A stretch of DNA of 64,000 bases from Pseudofulvimonas gallinarii (GTDB lineage: Bacteria; Pseudomonadota; Gammaproteobacteria; Xanthomonadales; UBA2363), in NCBI RefSeq assembly GCF_004343305.1, contig NZ_SMAF01000011.1, positions 1-64,000 of the forward strand, in the 5' to 3' direction. Positions 44,033-54,200 of this stretch are shown piece by piece. How positions within the stretch are numbered: position 1 is the first letter of the stretch; the number at the start of each line of letters is the position of its first letter. The notes beneath the pieces were generated by a model. It did no database searches. It saw nothing but the letters and a program-made list of their open reading frames with translations, and was not told the origin of the DNA. A program made the translations under genes and the position numbers.

Positions 44033-47000
44033 ATGAACGCACTTCCCGACTTCGACGACCTCGCCGGTTTCCATCCGGCGGTGGCGCGCTGGTTCCGCCG
44101 CGCCTTTCCGCAGGGCGCGACGACAACGCAGGCGCAGGCCTGGGCGCAGGCGCGCACCGGTGCCGACGTGCTCGTGTCGGCGCCGACCGGTTCGGGCAAG
44201 ACCCTGTCCGCCTTCCTGGTCGCGCTGGACGAACTGGTCACGCGCGGTGAACGCGCGCCATTGCCCGACACGGTGCAGGTGCTCTACGTGTCGCCGCTGA
44301 AGGCGTTGTCCAACGACATCGAGAAGAACCTGCAGGCACCGCTGAACGGCATTCGCGACGCGCTGTTCGAACTGGGTTGCGCGGATGTCGGCATCCGCAC
44401 CGCGGTGCGCACCGGTGATACCAGCGCGAGCGAGCGCGCCCTGATGCGCCGGCTGCCACCGCATGTGCTGGTCACCACGCCGGAGTCGCTGTTCATCCTG
44501 CTCACCAGCACGTCCGGCCGCGCCATGCTTGGCGACGTGCGTACCGTGATCGTCGATGAACTGCACGCGCTGGCCGGCAGCAAGCGCGGTGCGCACCTGA
44601 TGCTGTCGCTGGAACGGCTGGCCGCGCTGGGAACGAGGCGGCCGGCGCGCATCGGCCTGTCGGCGACCGTCACGCCCATCGCCGAAGTGGCCGATTACCT
44701 GCGTGGTGCGCCGGCCCACGAAGTCGATTGCCATATCGTCAATGCCGGCCATCGCCGCGACCGCGACCTTGCCCTGGAAATGCCCGGCTCGGCGCTGGAT
44801 GCGGTGATGAGCGCGGAGGTCTGGACGGAAATCTACGACCGCCTCGCCGCACTGGCGCAGGCGCATCGCACCACCCTGATCTTCGTCAACCAGCGCCGCA
44901 TCGCCGAACGCGTGGCCCGGCACCTGGCCGAGCGCCTGGGTGACGAGCATGTCACCGCGCATCACGGATCGCTGGCCAGGGAACACCGCCTGCAGGCCGA
45001 GCAGCGCCTGAAGGCCGGGCAGTTGAAGGCGCTGGTCGCGACCTCGTCGCTGGAACTGGGCATCGACATCGGTGATGTCGACCTGGTCTGCCAGCTTGGC
45101 TCGCCGCGCTGGATCTCGGCTTTCCTGCAGCGCGTCGGGCGTGCCGGCCACGCCGTCGGCGCCGTGTCCAAGGGCCGGCTGTTCCCGCTCACCATGGACG
45201 ACCTGGTCGAGTCGGTGGCGCTGCTCGACGCCGTGCAGCGCGGCGAGCTGGACCGCAACCGCGACATCGGCGCGCCGCTGGACGTGCTCAGCCAGCAGGC
45301 CCTTGCCGAGGTCGGTTGTGGCGAATGGGACGAGGACGCGCTGTTCGACCTGGTACGGCGGGCGTGGCCATACCGGAACCTGCAGCGCGCGCAGTTCGAC
45401 GCCGTGGTCGCGATGCTCGCCGAGGGCTACACGACGCGCCGCGGTCGCCGCGGTGCCTATCTGCACCACGACGCCGTCAATCGCCGACTGCGGCCGCGTC
45501 GCGGCGCCGCGCTGACCGCGGTCACCAATGCCGGCGTGATTCCCGACCAGTTCGACAGCGACGTGATCCTGCTGCCGGAAGGCCAGCGCATCGGCTCGCT
45601 CAACGAGGACTTCGCCTTCGAAAGCCTGCCGGGCGACATCTTCCAGCTCGGCAATACCGCCTATCGCATCACCAAGGTCGAGACCGGGAAGGTGCTGGTC
45701 GAGGATGCCCATGGGCAGCCGCCGACGCTGCCGTTCTGGCTTGGCGAGGCGCTGGGTCGCAGCGACGAACTCTCGCAGGCGGTGTCGCGCCTGTTCGCCG
45801 ACATGGAGGCGCGCCTGCGCGAGGGCGACGAGCGCGATCCCGAAGTGGCCGGCGTGCCGGCGACCGCGTGGCAGCAGTTGCGCGCGTTCCTCGGCGCGGC
45901 GCTGGGTGCGCTGGGCGTACTGCCGACGCGCGGGACGGTGGTGTTCGAGCGCTTCTTCGACGAAGTGGGCGACGCCCACCTGGTCATCCATTCGCCGTTC
46001 GGTTCACGCATCAACAAGGCCTGGGGGCTGGCGCTGCGCAAGCGCTTCTGCCGCACGTTCAACTTCGAGCTGCAGGCGTCGGCGCTGGAGGACAGCATCA
46101 TCCTGTCGCTGGGGCCGACGCACAGCTTCCCGCTTGACGAGGTGTCGCGATACCTGCACCCGTCCAGTGCGCGCGACGTGCTGGTGCAGGCGCTGCTCGA
46201 CGTGCCGATGTTCCCGACGCGCTTCCGCTGGGTGGCTTCGGTGGCGCTGGCGATCCGGCGCATGAACGGCGGACGCCGGGTGCCGCCGCAGTTCCAGCGC
46301 AGCGACGCCGAGGACCTGCTGACCGTGGTGTTCCCCGACCAGGTGGCGTGCCTGGAGAACCTCAGTGGGCCGCGCGAAGTGCCCGACCATCCGCTGGTCG
46401 CGCAGTCGTTGCACGACTGCCTGCATGACACCATGGACGTCGATGGTTTCCTTCGCCTGGTCGAAGGGTTGTCGACGGGGGCGATCCGGGTTGTGTGCGC
46501 GGATCTCACCGCACCGTCGCCGCTGGCGGGCGCCATCCTCAACGCGCGGCCCTACGCCTTCCTCGATGACGGCGAGGCCGAGGAGCGGCGCACGCGTGCC
46601 GTCAGCCAGCCGCGGCTGCATGAAATCGGCAATGGCGAAGTGCTGGCGCGCCTGGACCCGGCGGCGACCGCGCAGGTGCGCGACGAGGCCTGGCCCGTGG
46701 TGCGGGATGCCGATGAGCTCCACGACGCGCTGATGGTGCATGGCTTCCTCACCGCGGAGGAAGTGCGTCGCCTGGGCGAACAGTGGCGCGACGTGCTGCT
46801 GGCAGCCGGACGCGCGGTACTGGCCAGCGGCAACCACGCGCAATGCCTGGTCGCCACCGAGCGCAGCGCCGCCTTTGCCGCCGCCGTGCCGGCGATGGCG
46901 CTGGCCTTGCCGCCGTTCGCCGCCACGCAGCTGGTCGAAGCGCCCGATGCGGCGCTGCTGGAACTGGTCCGCGGCCGCCTCGAACTGCTCGGTCCAACCA

Positions 47001-48319
47001 CCGCCGCGGAACTGGCGGGGACGCTTGAACTGCCGCTGCCGCCCGTGGAAGCCGCGCTGGCACGTCTGGAAGGCGAGGGCGGCGCGATGCGCGGTCGTTT
47101 CGATCCCGCCATCGACGGCGAGCAGTGGTGCGACCGCCGCCTGCTGGCGCGCATCCATCGCCTGTGTCGCCAGCAGCGCCGCGCCCGTGTGCAGGCGGTG
47201 CCGCCAGCGCAGTTCATGCGCTTCCTGCTGCACTGGCATGGCCTCGACCACGCCGGTGGCGTCGAGCAACGGCGCCAGGGCGAAGGCGGCCTGCTGGCGG
47301 TGATCGGTCAGCTCGAAGGATGGGTCGCGCCGGCTGTCGCCTGGGAGCGGGACCTGTTGCCGGCGCGCCTGCGCGACTACCAGCCGGCGCTGCTGGATCG
47401 CCTGTGCAGCAGCGGCCAGGTCGCCTGGTGGCGGCCGGTGAACGGCGAGGCGTCACGCGCCGGTCGCGGCGCATCGCCGATCCGCAGCACGCCGATCATG
47501 CTGGCCTCGCGGGGTGGCCTGCCGCAGTGGCGCGCGCAGGCCGGTATCGGGAACGCCCCGATGCCGGAGATGTCCGGCAAGGCACGGCGCGTCGCCGATG
47601 TGCTGCGCAGCCATGGCGCACTGTTCCTCGATGACCTGCAGCACGCCTGCGGCCTGATCGCGACGGAACTCGAGGCCGCGCTGGCGGAACTGGTGGCAGG
47701 CGGCTGCGTGGCCTGCGACAGCTTCGCCGGGCTGCGCACGCTGGTCGCGCCTGCTGCCGTGCGCGACCGGCTGCACCGCCGCGGTCGTGCACTCGATGTC
47801 GGCCAGGCCGGGCGCTGGGCGCTGGTTCCACCGCCGCGGCCTGCGCCGGCGATGTCGGCCGGGGGGCTGGCCGATCCAGCCGTCGAGCACATCGCGCGCG
47901 TGCTGCTGCGTCGCTACGGCGTCGTCTTCCGTGCGTTGCTGGCGCGTGAAAGCTGCCTGCCGCCGTGGCGTGAACTCCATTACGTCTACCGGCGCATGGA
48001 GGCACGCGAGGAAGTGCAGGGCGGCCGCTTCGTCGACGGTTTCGCCGGCGAGCAGTTCGCGCTGCCCGAGGCCGCGGCCGCGCTGCGCCAGGCCAGTGCC
48101 GAAGCCGGTCAGCTGGCGCTCAGCGCCGCCGATCCGCTCAACCTGCTCGGCATCCTGGTCGGCGGATCGAAACTGCCCGCCACGGCCCGCAACCGCATCC
48201 TGCTCGCCGACGGCATCCCGGTCGCCGCACTGTCCGGCAGCCAGGTCCGGCCGCTGCAGGCCGCCGATCCCGCCACCACCTGGTCCTGGCACAACGCGCT
48301 GCTCCGGCGCACCGCCTGA
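44033..48319 (+). CDS. lhr: Large ATP-dependent helicase Lhr
   Basis: This 1428-residue superfamily 2 helicase unwinds DNA and RNA:DNA hybrids. Walker A is SAPTGSGKTLSAF (49-61) and the Walker B box is VDELHAL. Motif III/IV region includes LSATVTP, and motif VI reads QRVGRAGHAVG. A winged-helix and beta-barrel Lhr core follows, then the long C-terminal region found only in bacterial full-length Lhr (with GGFVACD-like winged helices near 1190-1230). The start ATG 44033 gives MNALPDFDDLAGFHP, close to other Lhr N-termini. It precedes rpsP where many relatives carry ffh. Confidence 0.93.
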   Translation: MNALPDFDDLAGFHPAVARWFRRAFPQGATTTQAQAWAQARTGADVLVSAPTGSGKTLSAFLVALDELVTRGERAPLPDTVQVLYVSPLKALSNDIEKNLQAPLNGIRDALFELGCADVGIRTAVRTGDTSASERALMRRLPPHVLVTTPESLFILLTSTSGRAMLGDVRTVIVDELHALAGSKRGAHLMLSLERLAALGTRRPARIGLSATVTPIAEVADYLRGAPAHEVDCHIVNAGHRRDRDLALEMPGSALDAVMSAEVWTEIYDRLAALAQAHRTTLIFVNQRRIAERVARHLAERLGDEHVTAHHGSLAREHRLQAEQRLKAGQLKALVATSSLELGIDIGDVDLVCQLGSPRWISAFLQRVGRAGHAVGAVSKGRLFPLTMDDLVESVALLDAVQRGELDRNRDIGAPLDVLSQQALAEVGCGEWDEDALFDLVRRAWPYRNLQRAQFDAVVAMLAEGYTTRRGRRGAYLHHDAVNRRLRPRRGAALTAVTNAGVIPDQFDSDVILLPEGQRIGSLNEDFAFESLPGDIFQLGNTAYRITKVETGKVLVEDAHGQPPTLPFWLGEALGRSDELSQAVSRLFADMEARLREGDERDPEVAGVPATAWQQLRAFLGAALGALGVLPTRGTVVFERFFDEVGDAHLVIHSPFGSRINKAWGLALRKRFCRTFNFELQASALEDSIILSLGPTHSFPLDEVSRYLHPSSARDVLVQALLDVPMFPTRFRWVASVALAIRRMNGGRRVPPQFQRSDAEDLLTVVFPDQVACLENLSGPREVPDHPLVAQSLHDCLHDTMDVDGFLRLVEGLSTGAIRVVCADLTAPSPLAGAILNARPYAFLDDGEAEERRTRAVSQPRLHEIGNGEVLARLDPAATAQVRDEAWPVVRDADELHDALMVHGFLTAEEVRRLGEQWRDVLLAAGRAVLASGNHAQCLVATERSAAFAAAVPAMALALPPFAATQLVEAPDAALLELVRGRLELLGPTTAAELAGTLELPLPPVEAALARLEGEGGAMRGRFDPAIDGEQWCDRRLLARIHRLCRQQRRARVQAVPPAQFMRFLLHWHGLDHAGGVEQRRQGEGGLLAVIGQLEGWVAPAVAWERDLLPARLRDYQPALLDRLCSSGQVAWWRPVNGEASRAGRGASPIRSTPIMLASRGGLPQWRAQAGIGNAPMPEMSGKARRVADVLRSHGALFLDDLQHACGLIATELEAALAELVAGGCVACDSFAGLRTLVAPAAVRDRLHRRGRALDVGQAGRWALVPPPRPAPAMSAGGLADPAVEHIARVLLRRYGVVFRALLARESCLPPWRELHYVYRRMEAREEVQGGRFVDGFAGEQFALPEAAAALRQASAEAGQLALSAADPLNLLGILVGGSKLPATARNRILLADGIPVAALSGSQVRPLQAADPATTWSWHNALLRRTA

Positions 48320-48394
48320 GTGGAGACGGCGCGCCGGGTCATGGCGGCCGGCCGCCGCTGGGAATCGGGACTCACCTGATCCGGACGCCCGGGC

Positions 48395-48426
48395 TTGCTG
48401 CAAGTCGCCGCGGCTTGTACTAGAAT
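48395..48426 (+). promoter_or_regulatory. Probable rpsP operon promoter region
   Basis: TTGCTG at 48395-48400 and TAGAAT at 48421-48426 (20-bp spacing) or TACTAG at 48418-48423 (17-bp spacing) form a candidate -35/-10 pair. The TAGAATGCCGC string recurs before relA. Confidence 0.5.
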
Positions 48427-48477
48427 GCCGCGTTCCGTTGCGCCCCGGGCGCTTCAATCCACCCCAGAGTTCCGATC

Positions 48478-48738
48478 ATGGTCAAGATCCGTCTTTCCCG
48501 CGGTGGCGCCAAGGCGCGTCCGTTCTACCACATCGTCGTTACCGACCAGCGCAGCGCCCGTGACGGCCGCAACATCGAGCGCGTCGGTTTCTACAACCCG
48601 ATCGCCGCCGGTCAGGAGCGTCCGCTGGAAGTGAACCTGGCCCGTGTCGACCACTGGGTCGGCGTCGGCGCGCAGATGACCGACAAGGTGCGCGACCTGG
48701 TCAAGCGGGCCCGCAAGCAGACTGCCGCCGCGGCCTGA
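48478..48738 (+). CDS. rpsP: 30S ribosomal protein S16
   Basis: This 86-residue protein has the S16 signature [20 protein letters not shown] and [13 protein letters not shown]. It binds 16S rRNA early in 30S assembly. It is the first gene of the conserved rpsP-rimM-trmD-rplS operon. The 23-bp gap to rimM fits co-transcription. Confidence 0.98.
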   Translation: MVKIRLSRGGAKARPFYHIVVTDQRSARDGRNIERVGFYNPIAAGQERPLEVNLARVDHWVGVGAQMTDKVRDLVKRARKQTAAAA

Positions 48739-48761
48739 GGCCGTCCGGCACGTTTACCGCC

Positions 48762-49271
48762 ATGGATCGCCGCGACCGTCGCGTACTGCTCGGTCGCGTG
48801 GCCGGTGTCCACGGCGTCCGCGGTGGCCTGAAGGTTGAGTCCTTCACCGAGCCGCGCGGGCAGATTCTCGATTACCAGCCCTGGACCCTGCGCCACGCCG
48901 GCGCGGAAACGGTCCGGCGCGCGCGTGCGCTGGTGCGCGAGCCGCGGCTGGCGGTGCAGCTGGACGGCGTTGAGGACCGCGATGCGGCTTCGGCGCTGAT
49001 CGGTGCGGAAATCTGGGTCCGTCGCGACCAGCTGCCGACGCCACCCGCCGGCGAGTACTACTGGGTCGATCTGGAGGGGCTGGCCGTGGTCAACCTCGAA
49101 GGCATCGACCTGGGCGTGGTGGACCACCTGTTCGCCACCGGCGCCAACGACGTCCTGGTCGTGCGCGGCGGCGACTGCGAACGCCTGATTCCCTTCGTGC
49201 AGGGCAGCCACGTCCGCGAGATCGACCTGGCCGGCGGTCGCATGACCGTCGACTGGGATGCCGATTTCTGA
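48762..49271 (+). CDS. rimM: 16S rRNA processing protein RimM
   Basis: This 169-residue factor binds S19 and matures the 30S head. The N-terminal RimM domain has [20 protein letters not shown], and the C-terminal PRC barrel contains [13 protein letters not shown] and DVLVVRGGD...RLIPFV. Its TGA shares an A with the trmD ATG, so coupling is expected. Confidence 0.97.
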   Translation: MDRRDRRVLLGRVAGVHGVRGGLKVESFTEPRGQILDYQPWTLRHAGAETVRRARALVREPRLAVQLDGVEDRDAASALIGAEIWVRRDQLPTPPAGEYYWVDLEGLAVVNLEGIDLGVVDHLFATGANDVLVVRGGDCERLIPFVQGSHVREIDLAGGRMTVDWDADF

Positions 49272-50017
49272 TGCGCATCGACGTCGTCAGCCTGTTTCCC
49301 GAATTCATCGACAGCGCCAGCAGTTTCGGCGTCGTCGGCCGTGCCCGCGACCGCGGGCTGCTGCAGGTGGCCGGGTGGAATCCGCGCGACCACACCAGCG
49401 ACCGCCACCGCACCGTCGATGACCGCCCCTACGGCGGCGGGCCGGGCATGGTGATGCTGATCGAGCCCCTGCGCGCGGCGATCTCGGCGGCGCGCGCGGC
49501 CGCGCCCGGCGTGGCGCGGGTGGTCCACCTCAGCCCGCAGGGGCGGCGGCTGGACCAGGCCGGCGTCGAGCGGCTGGCGCGCGAACCGCGGCTGATCCTG
49601 CTCTGCGGCCGCTACGAGGCCATCGACGAACGCCTGCTGCAGGCCGAGGTGGACGAGGAGTTGTCGGTCGGCGACTACGTGCTGTCCGGTGGCGAGTTGC
49701 CGGCGTGCATCCTGATCGACGCGATCGGCCGGCTGCTGGACGGTGCGCTGGGCGACGCCGATTCGGCGCGCCAGGATTCGTTCGGCGACGGGCTGCTCGA
49801 CTGCGGGCACTGGACCCGGCCGGAGCGCCACGAGCTGGGCGACGTGCCGGCGCCGCTGCTTTGTGGCGACCACGCCGCCATCGCGCGCTGGCGACGGCAA
49901 CAGTCGCTGGGCCGGACCTGGCTGCGCCGGCCCGACCTGCTGGCCCATGTCGAGCTGGGGCGCGAGGATCGCGCGCTGCTGGCGCAGTTCATCGACACCT
50001 ACCGGTCGCGCGCCTGA
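49271..50017 (+). CDS. trmD: tRNA (guanine37-N1)-methyltransferase
   Basis: This 248-residue SPOUT methyltransferase puts m1G at position 37 of tRNAs and prevents +1 frameshifting. The knot region has [13 protein letters not shown] and [19 protein letters not shown], which bind S-adenosylmethionine. The N-terminus has [13 protein letters not shown] and [10 protein letters not shown]. The start overlaps the rimM stop by one base. Confidence 0.97.
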   Translation: MRIDVVSLFPEFIDSASSFGVVGRARDRGLLQVAGWNPRDHTSDRHRTVDDRPYGGGPGMVMLIEPLRAAISAARAAAPGVARVVHLSPQGRRLDQAGVERLAREPRLILLCGRYEAIDERLLQAEVDEELSVGDYVLSGGELPACILIDAIGRLLDGALGDADSARQDSFGDGLLDCGHWTRPERHELGDVPAPLLCGDHAAIARWRRQQSLGRTWLRRPDLLAHVELGREDRALLAQFIDTYRSRA

Positions 50018-50104
50018 CCGGCATTGCCGGGTCGCCACGGGGCAGGGAATGCCGCAGGTGCGGGCTCCCGGCGCCGCTTGCATCGAGTTCCGTGGAATGC
50101 GGCC

Positions 50105-50133
50105 TTGTGCGGCCCCGAAGGGTCTGGCATAAT
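50105..50133 (+). promoter_or_regulatory. Candidate separate promoter for rplS
   Basis: TTGTGC (50105-50110) and CATAAT (50128-50133) with exactly 17 bp between them, in the 156-bp trmD-rplS gap. This would let L19 be made independently of the first three genes. Confidence 0.6.
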
Positions 50134-50173
50134 TCCGCGTCTTTAGTCGTCCAAACCGTTTCTGGTGACCGCC

Positions 50174-50584
50174 ATGAACCTGATCCAGCAATTCGAAGCC
50201 GAGCAGATGGCGCGCCAACTGCCGGAGTTTTCCCCCGGCGACACCATCGTCGTCAACGTCAAGGTGAAGGAAGGCAACCGCGAGCGTGTCCAGGCCTATG
50301 AGGGCGTGGTCATTGCCAAGCGCAACCGTGGCCTGAATTCCGCTTTCACCGTGCGCAAGATGTCGCACGGCACCGGCGTCGAGCGCGTGTTCCAGAGCCA
50401 CAGCCCGGCGATCGACTCGGTCGAGATCAAGCGTCGCGGCAAGGTGCGTGGCGCCAAGCTGTACTTCCTGCGTGGTCTGGAAGGCAAGGCTGCCCGTATC
50501 CAGGAAGACCTGGCTGCTGCCGCCAAGGATGCCGCCAAGCGCGATGCCGCCAAGAAGGAAGCGCGCAAGGCCAAGGCCGACTGA
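50174..50584 (+). CDS. rplS: 50S ribosomal protein L19
   Basis: This 136-residue protein lies at the 30S-50S interface. Signature: [32 protein letters not shown] and [15 protein letters not shown]. The alanine-lysine-rich tail (about 25 residues) is longer than in E. coli, as in other Xanthomonadales. ATG 50174 is chosen over GTG 50165 by homology. A terminator follows. Confidence 0.97.
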   Translation: MNLIQQFEAEQMARQLPEFSPGDTIVVNVKVKEGNRERVQAYEGVVIAKRNRGLNSAFTVRKMSHGTGVERVFQSHSPAIDSVEIKRRGKVRGAKLYFLRGLEGKAARIQEDLAAAAKDAAKRDAAKKEARKAKAD

Positions 50585-50612
50585 GGCGGGTTTCCCGGCT
50601 CGCAGGCATGAA

Positions 50613-50643
50613 GAAGGCCGCCCTCGGGCGGCCTTCCTGCTTT
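50613..50643 (+). terminator. Intrinsic terminator after rplS
   Basis: Ten-bp stem (GAAGGCCGCC / GGCGGCCTTC) around a CTCG tetraloop, then CTGCTTT. The reverse strand also has AAG-rich flanks, so it may serve the convergent dps gene too. Confidence 0.85.
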
Positions 50644-50659
50644 GCGGCTCCCGGCCCGC

Positions 50660-51178
50660 TCAGGCCAGCAGCGAGCGCAGCATCCAGGCGGTCTTCTCGT
50701 GCGCCTGCATGCGCTGGGTCGCCAGGTCGGCGGTAGGCTGGTCGTCGGCGTCGTCGGCGGTACGGAAGGCCTCGCGGGCGGTACGCGCCGCCGCTTCGTG
50801 GCCGTCCACCAGCTGGCGGACCATCTCCTCCCAGCCCGGGACGCCGGTCTCCTCGCGGATCGACGACAGCTGCGCGAATTGCGCGCCCGAACCCGGCGCG
50901 AACACGCCCAGGGCGCGGATGCGCTCGGCGATCTCGTCGTTGGCGAGCCACAGCTCGTTGTACTGCGTCTCGAACATCACGTGCAGCGAGTTGAACATCG
51001 GTCCGGTGATGTTCCAGTGGAAGGCGTGGGTCTTGAGGTACAGCGTGTAGTTGTCGGCAAGCAGGGCAGCCAGGCGGCTGGCGATTTCCTTGCGCTTGCG
51101 CTCGGGAATGCCGATGTCGATCCTGGGTTCCGCGCTGGCGGCTGCCGTTTTCTTCGTCTTCGACTTGCTCGATGCCAT
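50660..51178 (-). CDS. dps: Dps-family DNA-binding ferritin-like protein
   Basis: This 172-residue protein stores iron and protects DNA in starvation or peroxide stress. The inter-subunit ferroxidase residues are His54 (HWN), His66, Glu70, Asp81 and Glu85, with the exact family spacing. The lysine-rich N-tail ([16 protein letters not shown]) would bind DNA. GAGGAG precedes the ATG. It is divergent from hrpA with an 80-bp shared upstream region. Confidence 0.95.
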   Translation of the reverse strand: MASSKSKTKKTAAASAEPRIDIGIPERKRKEIASRLAALLADNYTLYLKTHAFHWNITGPMFNSLHVMFETQYNELWLANDEIAERIRALGVFAPGSGAQFAQLSSIREETGVPGWEEMVRQLVDGHEAAARTAREAFRTADDADDQPTADLATQRMQAHEKTAWMLRSLLA

Positions 51179-51258
51179 GATGCACTCCTCAATCTGTGGG
51201 CGTTGATGAGACGCCTAGGCTAACGCGGCCCCGAGTGGCCCGAGACCTGAACGTTTCG

Positions 51259-54200
51259 ATGTCATTCACCGATCCTAATGGAAAAGCGTCGCCGCGAAGC
51301 GATAACGGCGGACGCGCGCGTCGCCCGGGGCGCAAGGTGCCGGCGCTGCCCGCTGCCGACACCGTGCGATCGGGCGACCGGGGCCGCCTGATCCGCCTGC
51401 GCGCGCGCATGCGGCAGGCGCCTGACGCCCAGGTCGAGGGGCTGCGCTCGCAGTTCGATCAGCTGGTGGCGCAATCGACCGAAGCGGTTCGACTGCGTCG
51501 CGCGCGGCTGCCGGCGCCACGCTTCGACGACAGCCTGCCGATCCATGCCGAAGGCGGGCGCATCGTCGAACTGCTGCGCACGCACCGCGTCGTCGTGGTC
51601 GCCGGTGAAACCGGCTCCGGCAAGACGACGCAGCTGCCCAAGCTGGCGCTGGCGGCCGGCCGCGGTGCCAGCGGGCTGATCGGCTGCACGCAGCCGCGCC
51701 GCATCGCCGCACGCAGCGTCGCCCGCCGCGTCGCCGAGGAGCTGGGTACGCCACTGGGCGAGCTGGTTGGCTACCAGGTGCGCTTCGACGACCGCGTCGG
51801 CGAGCAGGCGGCGATCAAGTTCATGACCGACGGCATCCTGCTGGCGCAGGCGCAAGGCGATCCCTGGCTGTCGGAATACGACACCCTCATCGTTGACGAG
51901 GCACACGAGCGCAGCCTCAACATCGACTTCCTGCTCGGCCTGCTGAAACGCCTGCTGGCGCGCCGCGACGACCTCAAGGTCATCGTCACCTCGGCCACGA
52001 TCGACACCGCCCGCTTCTCGGCGTTCTTCGACGGCGCGCCGGTGGTCGAGGTGCCCGGTCGCACCTATCCGGTGGAGCGTCGTTACCGGCCCCTGTCCGG
52101 GCGCGCGCGCGACGACCGCCAGCTCAACCAGGCGCTGCTGGAAACCGTGGCCGAGATCAGTCGCGAGGATCCGCAAGGCGACATCCTGGTCTTCCTGCCC
52201 GGTGAGCGCGAAATCCGCGAGGCGCATCGCGTCCTTGGCGAACAGCGCCTGCGCCACACCGAGGTGCTGCCGCTGTACGCAAGGCTGTCGGCCAAGGACC
52301 AGGACCGTGTCTTCCATCCCGGCACCGGGCGACGCATCGTGCTCGCCACCAACGTCGCGGAAACCTCGCTGACGGTGCCGCGCATCCGCTATGTCATCGA
52401 CGCCGGCACCGCGCGCATCAGCCGTTACAGTCCGCGCAGCAAGGTGCAGCGCCTGGAGATCGAGCCGGTCGCGCGCGCCAATGCCGAGCAGCGCGCCGGC
52501 CGCTGTGGTCGTGTCGGTCCGGGCGTGTGCTACCGGCTCTACGACGAGGCCGACTTCAATGCGCGGCCGGAATTCGCCGATCCGGAAATCCTGCGCAGCT
52601 CGCTGGCCAACGTCATCCTGCGCATGCTGGCGCTGGGCCTGGGCGACATCGAGGCGTTTCCGTTCGTCGATCCGCCGACCGAACGCGCGGTCAAGGAAGG
52701 CCTGCAGCAGCTGCTGGAACTCAAGGCCATCGACCCGGCGCGGCGTCTGACGCCGACCGGTCGTGCAATGGCCCGGTTTCCCATCGACGTGCAGCTGTCG
52801 CGAATGCTGGTCGAGGCCGAACGCCTGGGCTCCCTTCGCGAACTGCTGGCCATCGTCGCCTTCCTCGGCATCCAGGATCCGCGCGAGCGTCCGGCCGAAC
52901 AGCGCCAGTACGCCGACAGCCGCCACGCCGAATTCGCCGACAACCGCTCGGACTTCCTCGGCGCCTGGAAGCTCTGGCAGGCTTACGACATCGCCCATGC
53001 CGACCTCGGTTCCAGCCGCCTGCGCGCCTGGTGCGAGGAACGTTTCCTCAACTTCATGCGCATGCGCGAATGGCGCGAGCTGCACCGGCAACTGCTGGGA
53101 CTGGTGGGCGAGGCCGGCTGGGCCATCCCTGACAAGGCCGCGGACTACGAGGCGATCCACCGCGCCGTGCTCGCCGGCCTGCCGACCAGCGTCGCCCGCA
53201 AGGGCGAGAAAGGCCTCTACGACGGCACGCGCACGCGCGGGTTCGCGATCTTCCCCGGCAGCGCGCTGGTCAAGGCGCAGCCGCCCTGGCTGCTGAGCCT
53301 GTCGGTGATCCAGACCGCGCGCGCCTATGCGCACGTCAATGCGCGCATCGAACCGGACTGGCTCTACGACCAGTCCGGCCACCTGCTCAAGCGCACGGTC
53401 TCCGATCCGTTCTGGGACCGGGATCGCGGCCGTGTGCTCGCGCACGAGCAGGCGACGCTGCTCGGACTGGTGATCCACGCGCGCCGACGGGTCGATTTCG
53501 CACGCACCGACGCCGCGGGTGCGCGCGCGATCTTCCTGCGCGATGGCCTGGCCGAGTGCGACATGAACTCGCGCAGCGACTTCGTGCACGCCAACGCCAA
53601 AGTGCTGGAACAGGCGCGCGAGCAGGAAGCCATGCAGCGTCGCCAAGGACTGGTCGCCGACGCCGACCGGCGCGCGCAGTTCTTCGAAGGCCGCGTGCCC
53701 GAGGCCATCAACAGTGTCCGCGACCTCGACAGCTGGTACCGCTCGCTGGACAAACCGGTGCGGCGGACGCTGTTCTGGAACCTCGATGACGTACTGGTCG
53801 CCGATGACCGCCGTGCCGATTTCCCCAAGCAGATCGAACTGGCCGGGCATCGGTTCGACCTCGACTACCTGTTCGAGCCCGGCCATGAAGCCGATGGCGT
53901 CACACTGACGGTACCGCTGACATGGCTCAACGCGCTGCCGGCGTCTCGCCTGGAATGGCTGGTGCCCGGGCTGCTGCCGCTGAGGGTGGCGGAACTGATC
54001 CGCGCACTGCCGAAACCCTTGCGGCGCAACTTCGTGCCGGCGCCGGATTTTGCACGCGCCTTTGCCGAAGCCGAGCCGCCGCGGGATGCGCCGCTCACCG
54101 ATGCGCTGGCGGCCTGTCTCAGGCGCGTGTCGGGCGTCGAGGTCGGCGTTGCCGATTTCGCTGCGGCCGAGTTGCCGCGACACCTGGTGATGCGCATCCG